DNA from: Prevotella sp.
GTDB taxonomy: Bacteria > Bacteroidota > Bacteroidia > Bacteroidales > Bacteroidaceae
Reading direction: 5' to 3'
Assembly (NCBI GenBank): GCA_024697645.1
Contig: JAILFH010000114.1
Span: forward strand, 33,814 to 97,813
Length of the DNA stretch: 64,000 bases
Below are positions 51,182-59,926 of the stretch, piece after piece. The translations under genes and the position numbers were made by a program. A model generated the notes under the pieces. It made no database searches and was not told where the DNA came from. It was given only the letters and a program-made list of their open reading frames with translations. Numbering within the stretch: the first letter of the stretch is position 1; each line of letters begins with the position of its first letter.

Positions 51182-52390
51182 TTAAAACCTATCAGCAGAG
51201 AGTTCCACGAAGAAAACTCCTTTTTCTGTTGATACTTGAAGAACATCAAATGCAGGTATTCCTATTTGCTGAAGAGTCATACTTTGATACGGGAAACTAC
51301 TATCAATGTTCTCATAGAAATGTTTATGAATGAGGGTTCGATAACTTAGTTGACGCAACTCTTTGTCCTTTTTAATGTAGTTATCAAGTTTCGATTCTGG
51401 TATCATCACTTCGAACTCCTTTTGTGGATAATCAGTTGCAACAATATCAATAAACTTATTATTGCACATGTTAATTTCCACACTCTCAGCATTCAGAATC
51501 TTCTTCAACTCTTCCAAAACATGCTCTACTGTCTGCGAAGCAGAGAGTTCTTCTGCTGTAATGATATTTGTCCATTGGTCATGAGCCGAACAAGTATTCT
51601 TCCATGATGAAATCTTGTAAATGTTCATCACATTTGTCATACCTTCGTATCTGAGCATTCTTCCATGAAGTGTTTTGAACGGAGTTTCCTCTTCTTTATC
51701 ATCCTTTTCTTCAGGATTCTCTGTGTGAATAATTTTCATGGCTTCCTGGACTTGTAAAGCTCCAACAATAGAAGCACTGATAGGCGTTGTGGCCACACGA
51801 CCTTTAGCTGTCTGAGAGCGTACAACATCTGCACAACCTGTACGAAGCATAATATGATTGAACTCATCACGAGACAAGCCACACTCATAGCAATTTATAC
51901 CAGGAACATATATTTTTACGACTCCTGTCAGATTCTCAATACTTCCATCAATCCAACTCTTGCCAGCACGCATACAAAGGCGATTGAGTTGGTAACGGGC
52001 AATACGACTATCAAGACAACCTATCACAACATCAACCGAGCGATATAAACCAAAGCCCACATCAGAAAAAAGATTTCCTACTATTGGAACCACTTCAATA
52101 TGAGGGTTTATTTCGCTAGCACGCTTAGCAACAATTTCAGCTTTATAAGCATGATTGTATGCATCTTCCTCACGAAAGAGAACCGAGCGAGTAAGATTTG
52201 ACAACTCAATCTTGTCAAAATCAACAACATAGATATGTCCGACGCCAAAGAGCGCCAAATTCTTCACCACCTCATTTCCAAGTGCTCCGCAACCGGCAAC
52301 GAGTACTCGGGCGTTCTTTACACGGTCTTTTTTGAACCAGGAAAGTAACGTGAATACGCCTTCTCCCCATTCATATTTTTCTTTTTCCAT
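51182..52390 (-). CDS. E1-like (ThiF/MoeB-type) ubiquitin-activating enzyme
   Basis: The 402-aa protein has an adenylation domain (about 22-220): nucleotide loop VLVAGCGALGNE, VVDFDKIELSNLTRSVLF with Arg68, Lys83 and Asp127 (GCLDSR), as in MoeB, ThiF and eukaryotic E1. CxxC at Cys167/Cys170 could hold zinc. Cys186 in RTGCADVV lies at the place of the E1 thiolating cysteine and is followed by AKGRVATTPISASIVGALQVQEA. A C-terminal region (about 280-402), ending SMTLQQIGIPAFDVLQV..., resembles a beta-grasp ubiquitin-fold domain, the part of E1 that docks E2. It should activate the small Ubl encoded eight genes upstream. It starts 6 bp after the RING/FHA gene. Confidence 0.9.
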   Translation of the reverse strand: MEKEKYEWGEGVFTLLSWFKKDRVKNARVLVAGCGALGNEVVKNLALFGVGHIYVVDFDKIELSNLTRSVLFREEDAYNHAYKAEIVAKRASEINPHIEVVPIVGNLFSDVGFGLYRSVDVVIGCLDSRIARYQLNRLCMRAGKSWIDGSIENLTGVVKIYVPGINCYECGLSRDEFNHIMLRTGCADVVRSQTAKGRVATTPISASIVGALQVQEAMKIIHTENPEEKDDKEEETPFKTLHGRMLRYEGMTNVMNIYKISSWKNTCSAHDQWTNIITAEELSASQTVEHVLEELKKILNAESVEINMCNNKFIDIVATDYPQKEFEVMIPESKLDNYIKKDKELRQLSYRTLIHKHFYENIDSSFPYQSMTLQQIGIPAFDVLQVSTEKGVFFVELSADRF

Positions 52391-52396
52391 GATTTA

Positions 52397-54781
52397 TCAA
52401 GATTCTACATACTCGAATGTTGTTTCTCCGATAGTAAAGGTGTCGCCATTATTTAGAATTACTGGCTTATTTGCTGGCAAATTCGTTCGGACATTAAACA
52501 CAACACCTTCTGCAAGAGGATTCATCAATGGTAGCGAACGAGTCTTGTCAATATATAATTGCACGTGCTTGTCTGCCACCTTGTTAGCTTTCTCCCAGTT
52601 CATCTGGATTTCACATTCATTAGTCTTACCGATAGTCACCTTATTGCCTCCGCCAGTAGCATTCATCCACTTGTGGATAGGAATGCGCTGACCGGCCTTC
52701 ATTCCATTCTTGATAACGAGGAAATAACGTTCAGCAAGCATACGAACTGTTACGAGTGAAGCACCAAGACCACCACCATAGATAATGAAGTCGAGTAACA
52801 TATTCATCCATCCCATACTGGAACTAATGACTCCTCCAAAATAAAGGACTATAAAGCCTATAATAGCAGCAATACCACCGCCAACAAGCGCACTCTTAGT
52901 TGGAATTGATGATTTAATTGTTAAACTTAGCGCCATACATATTGAGAATAATATGTATGCAGGAAGTGAACAATACCAAGGAATATAGGTAGTGCCAATA
53001 GCAGAAAGTAAGAGACAGAAGATAATTCCACCTACAAGCATGGCAAATAATCCAATCACTCCCGACAATAGGGAGAGGCCAAAAATCTTCAGATAAATTT
53101 TGGCATCCTTTTTTCTGTACTCATCATTATAACGGAATACCAACGAAAGGAAGAATCCCAACAAGAAACCCACTGTCAACAGAGCCGAAACCTTGGCACC
53201 ACAATCACTCAGCATACTAACTTTCTGGTCCTCGTTAAGGTAGAATGTATTAGCAATTGCCTTACCCAGTCCACTAAACATGCCTCTGCCTGTGAGTTCG
53301 AAAACTATCCAACTTACCAAACCTGCTACAACTCCTGCCAAAGTCTGATAAGTGTCACGAAGTGATGCTGGACTGAACATTTCTTTCATATCAACATGAT
53401 CCTGTATACCTTCCTTACAGTTCTGACCATATTCAACACATTTATAACCATTCTGTTGCCAACAACCCACATGCATTATGTGCTTACATTTCATCACAAC
53501 TATCTGTCCAGGCTGAATGTCCTGACGGCAATAATGACAAATACGATGTGTCACACCTTCTTCAGGCTGATACGGCTTATAATACTTGGAAGCAAATCTC
53601 TTTGAACTAATAAACGGTATAAGCACCTTCATTATGAAGAAGAAGAAAGCAAATGTTAGTATTGCAACCAAAAGAGCCACCAGGAATTTAGTGATTGAGT
53701 CACCTGTGCTTTCTTCATGAACGGGCCAAGGTGTTTCAACAGAACCAATAGAATATTCACCAGTACCAGCCTCATTGCCTTTCCACTCTGCTACATAATC
53801 AACTCGACCTGTGTAAATCTTATCGTCTGTTGCTTTGTAAGTGAATGCAAAGTCATACATAGCGTCCTTCACTACCTCCTGGAAATTGCTAAGAACATTG
53901 CTGATATCAGCTGATGGTCTATATGCACCCTGACGGTCTGCAAGAATCTGCCCAACAGAATCTCTTGGCGCAGAAACGCCTTGCAGAGTAAGTTCCACAT
54001 TTTCGTCAACTCCCTCTCCAGTATAATAAAAAGCAAAAACTTTTGGAACCAAATGTGCTGTATTGGACTGATAATCTGTTACTTCGACAAATGAAATCTG
54101 CTCATCTTCTGGTCTCATATTTCCTTCGGTGAAAACAAACAACAGATTTTTGTCCTTTGCCTGCATGGCACGTTTATGAATACTAACGTTCTTTACATAA
54201 CCGCCCTTGGTACTTACCACATCTTCAAATTCTGCTTTCTTATTACTGAACTCAACCAATTTTGAATAGAGAGCACCATAAAAGAATTTCTTGTCAGAAT
54301 GAGCCATAAACTTATCCTTAACGCTAGCCAAATTCTTTTTAGTTACTAGTTGACTAGAACTCACTTCTTCACCGAAAAAGGACAGGAAAACACAACTGTC
54401 AGGAGCACTTTCCACAAGTTTACAGAATGCCTCATAAATCTGTCCTTTTCCCGCCTCTGGTATGCTAAGGTCAACAAGCACGGAAATTGTGAAATCACTA
54501 GGAATACGCTGTCCAGAACTTAGAGAGACAATCTTGCGGCAATCCAATGGAATAGCGACACCATCCTCGTTGATAACCAGATGATTCTCCAACTGACTTA
54601 CAGTGATATCATTGCAAGGTTTACCTTTACTATCAAGAATTTTCAGAAACAGCGTCACGCTATCCTTACCAGTTCCATACTCGTACTTTTTGTCACAAAA
54701 CTGTATTTTTGAAACATCTTGTGCTGTAGCACTCAATGCAAATGCTATTAAGACAATAAATGCTAATACTATACGCTTCAT
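52397..54781 (-). CDS. Multi-pass membrane protein with vWA-like, RING-like and FHA domains (candidate E3)
   Basis: The protein has 794 aa: signal peptide (1-20); periplasmic vWA-like domain (about 35-300) with a degenerate metal site (VLVDLSIP, Asp104 and Ser106); transmembrane helix (about 366-388); a cytoplasmic RING-like finger, Cys415-x2-Cys418-x13-Cys432-x-His434-x2-His437-x2-Cys440-x7-Cys448-x6-Cys455; five to six more membrane helices (about 480-690); and a C-terminal FHA domain (about 705-794; VTIGKTNECEI ... DKHVQLYI ... NNGDTFTIGETTFEY). The last Cys pair has six residues between instead of the usual two. FHA domains bind phosphothreonine, linking it to the kinase and phosphatase of the same operon. 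A RING suggests an E3 role with the E2. The lumenal and cytoplasmic sides are inferred. Confidence 0.85.
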   Translation of the reverse strand: MKRIVLAFIVLIAFALSATAQDVSKIQFCDKKYEYGTGKDSVTLFLKILDSKGKPCNDITVSQLENHLVINEDGVAIPLDCRKIVSLSSGQRIPSDFTISVLVDLSIPEAGKGQIYEAFCKLVESAPDSCVFLSFFGEEVSSSQLVTKKNLASVKDKFMAHSDKKFFYGALYSKLVEFSNKKAEFEDVVSTKGGYVKNVSIHKRAMQAKDKNLLFVFTEGNMRPEDEQISFVEVTDYQSNTAHLVPKVFAFYYTGEGVDENVELTLQGVSAPRDSVGQILADRQGAYRPSADISNVLSNFQEVVKDAMYDFAFTYKATDDKIYTGRVDYVAEWKGNEAGTGEYSIGSVETPWPVHEESTGDSITKFLVALLVAILTFAFFFFIMKVLIPFISSKRFASKYYKPYQPEEGVTHRICHYCRQDIQPGQIVVMKCKHIMHVGCWQQNGYKCVEYGQNCKEGIQDHVDMKEMFSPASLRDTYQTLAGVVAGLVSWIVFELTGRGMFSGLGKAIANTFYLNEDQKVSMLSDCGAKVSALLTVGFLLGFFLSLVFRYNDEYRKKDAKIYLKIFGLSLLSGVIGLFAMLVGGIIFCLLLSAIGTTYIPWYCSLPAYILFSICMALSLTIKSSIPTKSALVGGGIAAIIGFIVLYFGGVISSSMGWMNMLLDFIIYGGGLGASLVTVRMLAERYFLVIKNGMKAGQRIPIHKWMNATGGGNKVTIGKTNECEIQMNWEKANKVADKHVQLYIDKTRSLPLMNPLAEGVVFNVRTNLPANKPVILNNGDTFTIGETTFEYVES

Positions 54782-54784
54782 ATT

Positions 54785-56587
54785 CTATCTATTGTTTTTA
54801 GTCCATAATTTCAAGTCTTCAAGTTTCTGCGAACCATAGTAGCTTTCATAGCTACACAAATCGTCAGCCATCACAGGAATAGAGGTCAGCATACCATCAT
54901 TGGGTGTGTAGACTAAGACAAACTTAAACTGCCCAATCTTCTCTCCAACAACCTTACGCACTGAAGGAATACTGAGATGAGGAGCAATTACAAAGCATCC
55001 TACATTCTCCAAGTTGTCTTCCTTTTCCTTATCCGACAGACGTTCTGCAACATACTCTGTTAGTTGATCCTTCGTATTGGCACGTCCATGAATAAAACCT
55101 ACAAGTCCGTTGGAATTATTACTCAACGACATACAAAGATCAACAATTGTGTCAGGACTCAGGTTGATACCGAAACATGCCGTTGTATGTTCTTTCGACT
55201 CAGACAAAGTATTAAAATAAGTTGAATTGGACTCAATTGGGGTCTCAGAAACAACTTCATCTCCTTGTTCAACACTCCTTTGTGCCCATTCATACCACTC
55301 AACCAGAGAATAGAGCTTCTTCAGATCATTCCTTGAATTGAGAGTCATGTCACGATGGTAAGTAAACACACCTGTCTCCATTGTAGGAGTCAATGTGTCA
55401 ATTACCAATGCCGTGAGGAACTTCGGATGCTGCGGATGTTTGAGCTGATCCTGCACATTACTGTCAGCATTGCTAAAGAACACGGTAAGACCAGGATGAG
55501 AGTGAACCCAACATGTCAAATCATACTGCAGATTTGTTTCACGACGCAGTTTACGCAACAGTTCGAGTATCTTCAGTTTGATTTTACCTCCGAAATTCAA
55601 CTCATACTCATCAAATACAGCATCATCACCAGGTAATACTATCTGCTCCAGAGAGACATAATACTCACTGTTCTCTGCATCATATACCCAACGGCCTAGT
55701 ACCATACAACCATATTCTCTTGCATTGTCAGGATCCTCAAGATCTGGAAGATACATGTTAAAAATATCTACCAAACAAGTATCTTTAATATACATGCGTC
55801 GCACAGCAGACTCGTAACAGCAATCCTCCAGATTTATCTTCATGTAATGAGGGTTGTCAATAACATCCTCCAAACTTTGCTTCTTAAGAATCGTTGCCGT
55901 TTTTCGACGCACCACAATACCAGCTTCCCCAGTACCATTAGCCGTGCTGCCTCTGCTTACATTCGACGGATTTACAACTGGGGCTGGTGCGTGTTTTCTC
56001 TTTCTGGCAGCTCTAACTATGGCCCAAATCAAAAGCAAAGCGACAATACCACCAATGATTCCAAGTAAGGTATCCAATGGCAAACCACCAAACTGGATTT
56101 CCTTCTTTGTGTTCATCTCACGCTCTAACAGATTCAAATTCGTCTCAAGTCTGACAAGTTTGCTATAGACAATGTTTTCCAAACTGTCACGACATGCTAT
56201 TGAATCAGAAATCAACCTGCCGTGGTATTGCTCCATAAACTGGTCAATAACCATTCCAACACCTTCTTTCTGCTTTGTCAGTTCTTCTTTCTGAACAAAA
56301 ACAAATTCAGTTAGATTATTGTCTTCAATGTAAGCTTTACGATCCTTCCAATTTTGGAGCCGATCTATATGTTCTGTCACCTCATCGTTAAGTGATTGTA
56401 TAGTCGACTCATTAAAATATGGAATGTCTTCCACATATTGTCGAAAATTACTAACAACTTCTGCAACGGTGACAGTCTTCGGCACATATCTATAATAATG
56501 CCGGTATCTTTTCTGTGCCGATAATTGCAGACTGGTCGTCAGCAAGATGGCCACTAGGGCTAATAAAACATGAATTCTTTTCATCAT
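54785..56587 (-). CDS. Membrane-anchored JAMM (JAB1/MPN) metallopeptidase, candidate deubiquitinase
   Basis: This 600-aa protein has a signal peptide (about 1-25), a periplasmic helical, coiled-coil-like region (about 40-165), a transmembrane segment (about 172-192) followed by RAARKRK, and a cytoplasmic JAB domain (about 250-440). The JAMM site is complete: Glu291 in EYGCMVLG, His362 and His364 in HSHPGLTVFFSNAD, Ser372 and Asp375. Such enzymes cut isopeptide bonds or mature ubiquitin-like tails. A further domain (about 455-585, starting ACFGINLSPDTIVDL, with VGFIHGRANT) may be a second, inactive MPN-like unit or a partner-binding domain. It lies 3 bp from the RING/FHA gene, so the E3 candidate and the peptidase are made together. 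Confidence 0.92.
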   Translation of the reverse strand: MMKRIHVLLALVAILLTTSLQLSAQKRYRHYYRYVPKTVTVAEVVSNFRQYVEDIPYFNESTIQSLNDEVTEHIDRLQNWKDRKAYIEDNNLTEFVFVQKEELTKQKEGVGMVIDQFMEQYHGRLISDSIACRDSLENIVYSKLVRLETNLNLLEREMNTKKEIQFGGLPLDTLLGIIGGIVALLLIWAIVRAARKRKHAPAPVVNPSNVSRGSTANGTGEAGIVVRRKTATILKKQSLEDVIDNPHYMKINLEDCCYESAVRRMYIKDTCLVDIFNMYLPDLEDPDNAREYGCMVLGRWVYDAENSEYYVSLEQIVLPGDDAVFDEYELNFGGKIKLKILELLRKLRRETNLQYDLTCWVHSHPGLTVFFSNADSNVQDQLKHPQHPKFLTALVIDTLTPTMETGVFTYHRDMTLNSRNDLKKLYSLVEWYEWAQRSVEQGDEVVSETPIESNSTYFNTLSESKEHTTACFGINLSPDTIVDLCMSLSNNSNGLVGFIHGRANTKDQLTEYVAERLSDKEKEDNLENVGCFVIAPHLSIPSVRKVVGEKIGQFKFVLVYTPNDGMLTSIPVMADDLCSYESYYGSQKLEDLKLWTKNNR

Positions 56588-56607
56588 AAGATCAGATTAT
56601 CCTAATG

Positions 56608-58161
56608 TTACTTTTTCTTTGGTGGTATATCGTCAGACTTCTTCACTTTCTGCATACGCTTATACTTCGTAGGAATTTGGTCATTCAATGACGGTTTGCG
56701 CCCAGGAGTAATAGAGATTTTAGGTGTCGCATCAGTACCAGCCGAAGTGGTTTCTGTACCTGCTGCCTGTCCCTTCCTTCCTGCCAAAATGCTACGTAAG
56801 CGCTCTTTCGCAGCCTTGCTCTCTTCTGAAACAACTCTTCCTGAGGGTTGTTCTGTTTGTGTTGGTTGCGAAGTCTGTGGGGATTGTTTACCTGCAACTG
56901 ACTGACGCATTTGATCGGTTGCTTGGTTGAGTTTTTGATTGGCCTGCTGAACTTGTTTATTTATCTGTTGTTGCATCTCATATTCGGCTTTCTGCTGTAT
57001 CTGCCTACCTACCTGTCCTAGCGGTCCTTGCATTCCTTCAAGCGGGTTACCCATTTGCGACATCGGATTTGCTTTGTTTGCCATATCCTGGATGTTCTTC
57101 ATCATCTGTTGCTGCATTTGTTGCTGCATCTTCTGCATTTTATTGTTTTTGATGCTTTGCATTACTTGCTTACCTCCCATGAACAAAGCAAACAATCCAC
57201 CCAAACCGCCAATGAGCCACATCATATTTTTCTTATCTTTACTAGCCTCTTTAGCTTGAGCAGCTTGAATTGAATCTTGACGCTCTTGAGCTTGTTGCGC
57301 AGCTTGGGCAGCTTGGGCAGCTGCAGCCTGCTGTCCTGCTTCACTCTGTTGCTCCAATTGTTGTTTCTTATCATCATAGGCCGTGAGAACATCACTAATT
57401 TGTTTAACCACGGCCTCATCGGTAACTTTAAAACGTAATTCTCGCAACATGGAAGCCTCATGCGTCAACTCTTCAGCAAATGGAACTTTTGTAGCTTTCT
57501 CCAACATCTGTCTCAACGAGTTTATGCGAATTGTTGCCTCATCGACAGGCGAAATTCCTTCATCAACCAACTCCTCAGTTGATATTACTACTTCGCCTTG
57601 TTGCCCCTGGTCACCTGTACCAGCACTAACATTGTTTCTACCTCCTGCAGCCTTACTAGTCGCATTAGCCTTAATCTTCAGAACACCACATTGTGCAAAA
57701 ACTTTATAATGGCGTTTCCCCTCATAGTGAGCCAAATAAAGAGGTATTGAAAGTTCTGACTTATCAGATGCTACACTAAACTGAAAAGAAGGATTATCTT
57801 TCAGCAGAAAATAGCCGTCAGAAGAAGAATTGTAATGCACATCCGACGGCACCATGAATGCTGAAGTTGCCATTCCGTCGAACTTCACATCACGGTAATT
57901 GCCCGTGCGGTCGAATATGACAACTGCCACTTCGTCAAGCTTCTTATACTTCTTCAGGTTTTTCTCACATAACTTTTTCTGTACATTACTGAACCGAATA
58001 CCCAGTTGATCTCCACTCATAGTTTGGTTATAACTGACTATAATTCGGTCGCCTTGTACAGAAAAAAGCGTGTCCTTTATTTCCTTTGCAGAAACGCCTG
58101 TACTCCACACCAGAAGTAAGAAGAGCAACGTATTACAATACTTCATCTTTCCGTTAATCAT
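56608..58161 (-). CDS. Membrane protein with periplasmic beta domain and Gln/Met-rich cytoplasmic tail
   Basis: This 517-aa protein has a signal peptide (about 6-25) and a periplasmic beta-rich domain (about 27-170) ending IPLYLAHYEGKRHYKVF...VLKIKAN, which resembles the same part of the next protein (MPIYIAKYKGKKKLI...VIELDIE). A helical, Gln/Ala-rich stretch (about 215-310), a transmembrane segment (about 314-330) and a long Gln/Met-rich, poorly ordered tail follow (MQQQMQQQMMKNIQD..., QQKAEYEMQQQINKQ). The C-terminus is basic. No catalytic motif is present. It could be a scaffold in the envelope part of the machine. It overlaps the stop of the 356-aa gene by 4 bp (ATGA). A start at Met6 is possible. 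Confidence 0.75.
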   Translation of the reverse strand: MINGKMKYCNTLLFLLLVWSTGVSAKEIKDTLFSVQGDRIIVSYNQTMSGDQLGIRFSNVQKKLCEKNLKKYKKLDEVAVVIFDRTGNYRDVKFDGMATSAFMVPSDVHYNSSSDGYFLLKDNPSFQFSVASDKSELSIPLYLAHYEGKRHYKVFAQCGVLKIKANATSKAAGGRNNVSAGTGDQGQQGEVVISTEELVDEGISPVDEATIRINSLRQMLEKATKVPFAEELTHEASMLRELRFKVTDEAVVKQISDVLTAYDDKKQQLEQQSEAGQQAAAAQAAQAAQQAQERQDSIQAAQAKEASKDKKNMMWLIGGLGGLFALFMGGKQVMQSIKNNKMQKMQQQMQQQMMKNIQDMANKANPMSQMGNPLEGMQGPLGQVGRQIQQKAEYEMQQQINKQVQQANQKLNQATDQMRQSVAGKQSPQTSQPTQTEQPSGRVVSEESKAAKERLRSILAGRKGQAAGTETTSAGTDATPKISITPGRKPSLNDQIPTKYKRMQKVKKSDDIPPKKK

Positions 58162-59228
58162 AGATTATTGATACGATTATAACGTTCTATAATCTTACTC
58201 TTATAGTTGCCTCCCTTCCTCCACTGTGCAGCATGTCTACTGCAACTGGTATCGGTGCAACATCTATAGAGGGCGTTTACCTGCGACATCACGCTAGCTT
58301 TGGTTGCTTTACGGTTACTACTACTATAGATCTTCTTATACAGGTCATCGAGTCTATGGTAAATTTGCTGGAGTGACAAACTACAGTAACTGCACTTATG
58401 TCCTCTAGCAACAGCAGCTCTATGCCTGCCACAATCACGTTCAACAAACTCTACCCCATCTAACTTCGATTTCAGTTCCGTATAACGGCGATAACTTGCA
58501 TCATTACTGCTCCAACCATGTGAACTGATGATACCATCAATTTTGGTTTTCAGAGCATCAATTCGTGCCTGATAGTCCTCTTTTTGCTTTTCAGGAGATG
58601 TGCGGTGACTCTTGTTCGGACAGATACCCGTATTTGTAATTTCATTGATGAGTTGTTCACACTCAGTGTTCATTTCAATATATTCGGCACTAGGTTTCAA
58701 TTCAGCCTCAATATCGAGTTCTATCACCTGCTTCTCTAAAAGTATCAGTTTCTTTTTACCCTTATATTTGGCAATGTAAATGGGCATTATTACCTTTTTG
58801 GTAGTTTCATTCTCCACTCGAACAGTAGGTAAAAACTGTTTATCCGAAGGACGCAACTGCATCACATTATTCAGTTGTTCGCTACATGGGTCAATAACAC
58901 GTTTTCCCTTGGTTCCTCCAAAAGTCTTATCAAATTTCATTTTCGGAGTCAGTTTTTTTGCCTGCTTCTCCATATATGAACGATTGAATAGGATAAGAAC
59001 CTTCGATTCACTCAAATTCTCAAGCTCAATACTCACCTCACCAACACCGTCGTCAACCTCATTAAGATTGACAAAAATATTACAATAAGACAGAGTGATG
59101 GTCTCCTTATTATGGTCATTACTCAAAGTAACTTTTTTCTGTTCGTCAGCCATGACACCTAGTGCCATTAGACTAAGCAATAAACTAATCAATATCTTTC
59201 TCATAGTTATTTCTCCTATCATCTTCAT
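58158..59228 (-). CDS. Secreted protein with cysteine/histidine-rich C-terminus, related to the 517-aa protein
   Basis: ATG at 59228 overlaps the stop of the E2 gene by one base; the in-frame ATG at 59204 (MRKILISLLLSLMALGVMAD) follows a GGAGA sequence and gives a cleaner signal peptide, so 348 aa is equally likely. The N-terminal beta domain (about 30-180) resembles that of the neighbouring 517-aa protein. The C-terminal half has several paired cysteines and histidines (DCGRHRAAVARGHKCSYC, CCTDTSCSRH), which suggest disulfides or metal binding in the periplasm. The family is unknown. Its tight coupling to the E2 gene puts it firmly in the system. Confidence 0.75.
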   Translation of the reverse strand: MKMIGEITMRKILISLLLSLMALGVMADEQKKVTLSNDHNKETITLSYCNIFVNLNEVDDGVGEVSIELENLSESKVLILFNRSYMEKQAKKLTPKMKFDKTFGGTKGKRVIDPCSEQLNNVMQLRPSDKQFLPTVRVENETTKKVIMPIYIAKYKGKKKLILLEKQVIELDIEAELKPSAEYIEMNTECEQLINEITNTGICPNKSHRTSPEKQKEDYQARIDALKTKIDGIISSHGWSSNDASYRRYTELKSKLDGVEFVERDCGRHRAAVARGHKCSYCSLSLQQIYHRLDDLYKKIYSSSNRKATKASVMSQVNALYRCCTDTSCSRHAAQWRKGGNYKSKIIERYNRINNL

Positions 59229-59881
59229 TAGATTGTCAATGAACGTTTCTTTGGTGCACTTGGCTCGTCACTTGAGCCTACAGGTTTCGGCGCTGGAGGT
59301 TCTGGTTTGTCCTGTGCAAATTTTACCCAACCATTGGGTTCACCTTCCTCACGGACCCACTCTGCCACACCCTGATCCTCAGGATAAGGATAGGTGTTCT
59401 GTGCGTGATACATCTGATACTTCAGATAGCGTTCTACACGCAATACCAAATCTTTGATAGAGGCAAGGACACCCATCTCTTTGATTGTCAGACACACATG
59501 TCCCTTAAAACTACCCGAATAACGGATATTGGGGTGCCAAATGTCTGAAATAAAAGTAAAGATAGGATTGCCATCTGCAGACGGATAATTGTTGGGAAGT
59601 ACCACACTCATTTTGTGCAGATCACCAAAGACTGGTTTACGTGGCTTTTCTTCGCCTTCAACACCGATTATACTCTTGCAACGATATAAAATCTCATACT
59701 CAGTAGGAAGGCCAGTTGGAGTCTTTCTACGGATAATATATGACAAAGAAGGCTTAAATGGGTTGGCGCTTTCTCTCTTTCGCTTCTCACAAAGGGCATC
59801 CAAGTCCTTCCATTCTCTAAAAAGACGTGCATCACGTCCTTTCAACGTTTTTTCGTCAATTTTAGTTATTGCTGGATTCAT
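59228..59881 (-). CDS. E2-like ubiquitin-conjugating enzyme
   Basis: This 217-aa cytoplasmic protein has the UBC fold in order: an N-terminal helix (about 15-38), strands around YEILYRCKSI and KMSVVLPNNYP (the YPxxxP turn appears as NNYPSADGNP), FTFISDIWHPN with the intact HPN motif (residues 116-118) and Cys130 in GHVCLTIKEM, the expected thioester cysteine 12 residues after it. A helix follows (LASIKDLVLRVERYLKYQ), then the phrase EDQGVAEWVRE, the counterpart of the C-terminal E2 helices, and a proline-rich tail. It would accept the Ubl from the E1. It begins 45 bp after the Ubl gene. Confidence 0.92.
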   Translation of the reverse strand: MNPAITKIDEKTLKGRDARLFREWKDLDALCEKRKRESANPFKPSLSYIIRRKTPTGLPTEYEILYRCKSIIGVEGEEKPRKPVFGDLHKMSVVLPNNYPSADGNPIFTFISDIWHPNIRYSGSFKGHVCLTIKEMGVLASIKDLVLRVERYLKYQMYHAQNTYPYPEDQGVAEWVREEGEPNGWVKFAQDKPEPPAPKPVGSSDEPSAPKKRSLTI

Positions 59882-59926
59882 ATTTTTCTGGGATTCAGGT
59901 AAAAAAATGTAAAAATGAAATAATCT

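Noticed and set aside
52397..54781. Functional vWA metal-binding site
   Set aside because: Only Asp104 and Ser106 of a DxSxS motif remain (DLSIP), so I call the domain vWA-like and degenerate.
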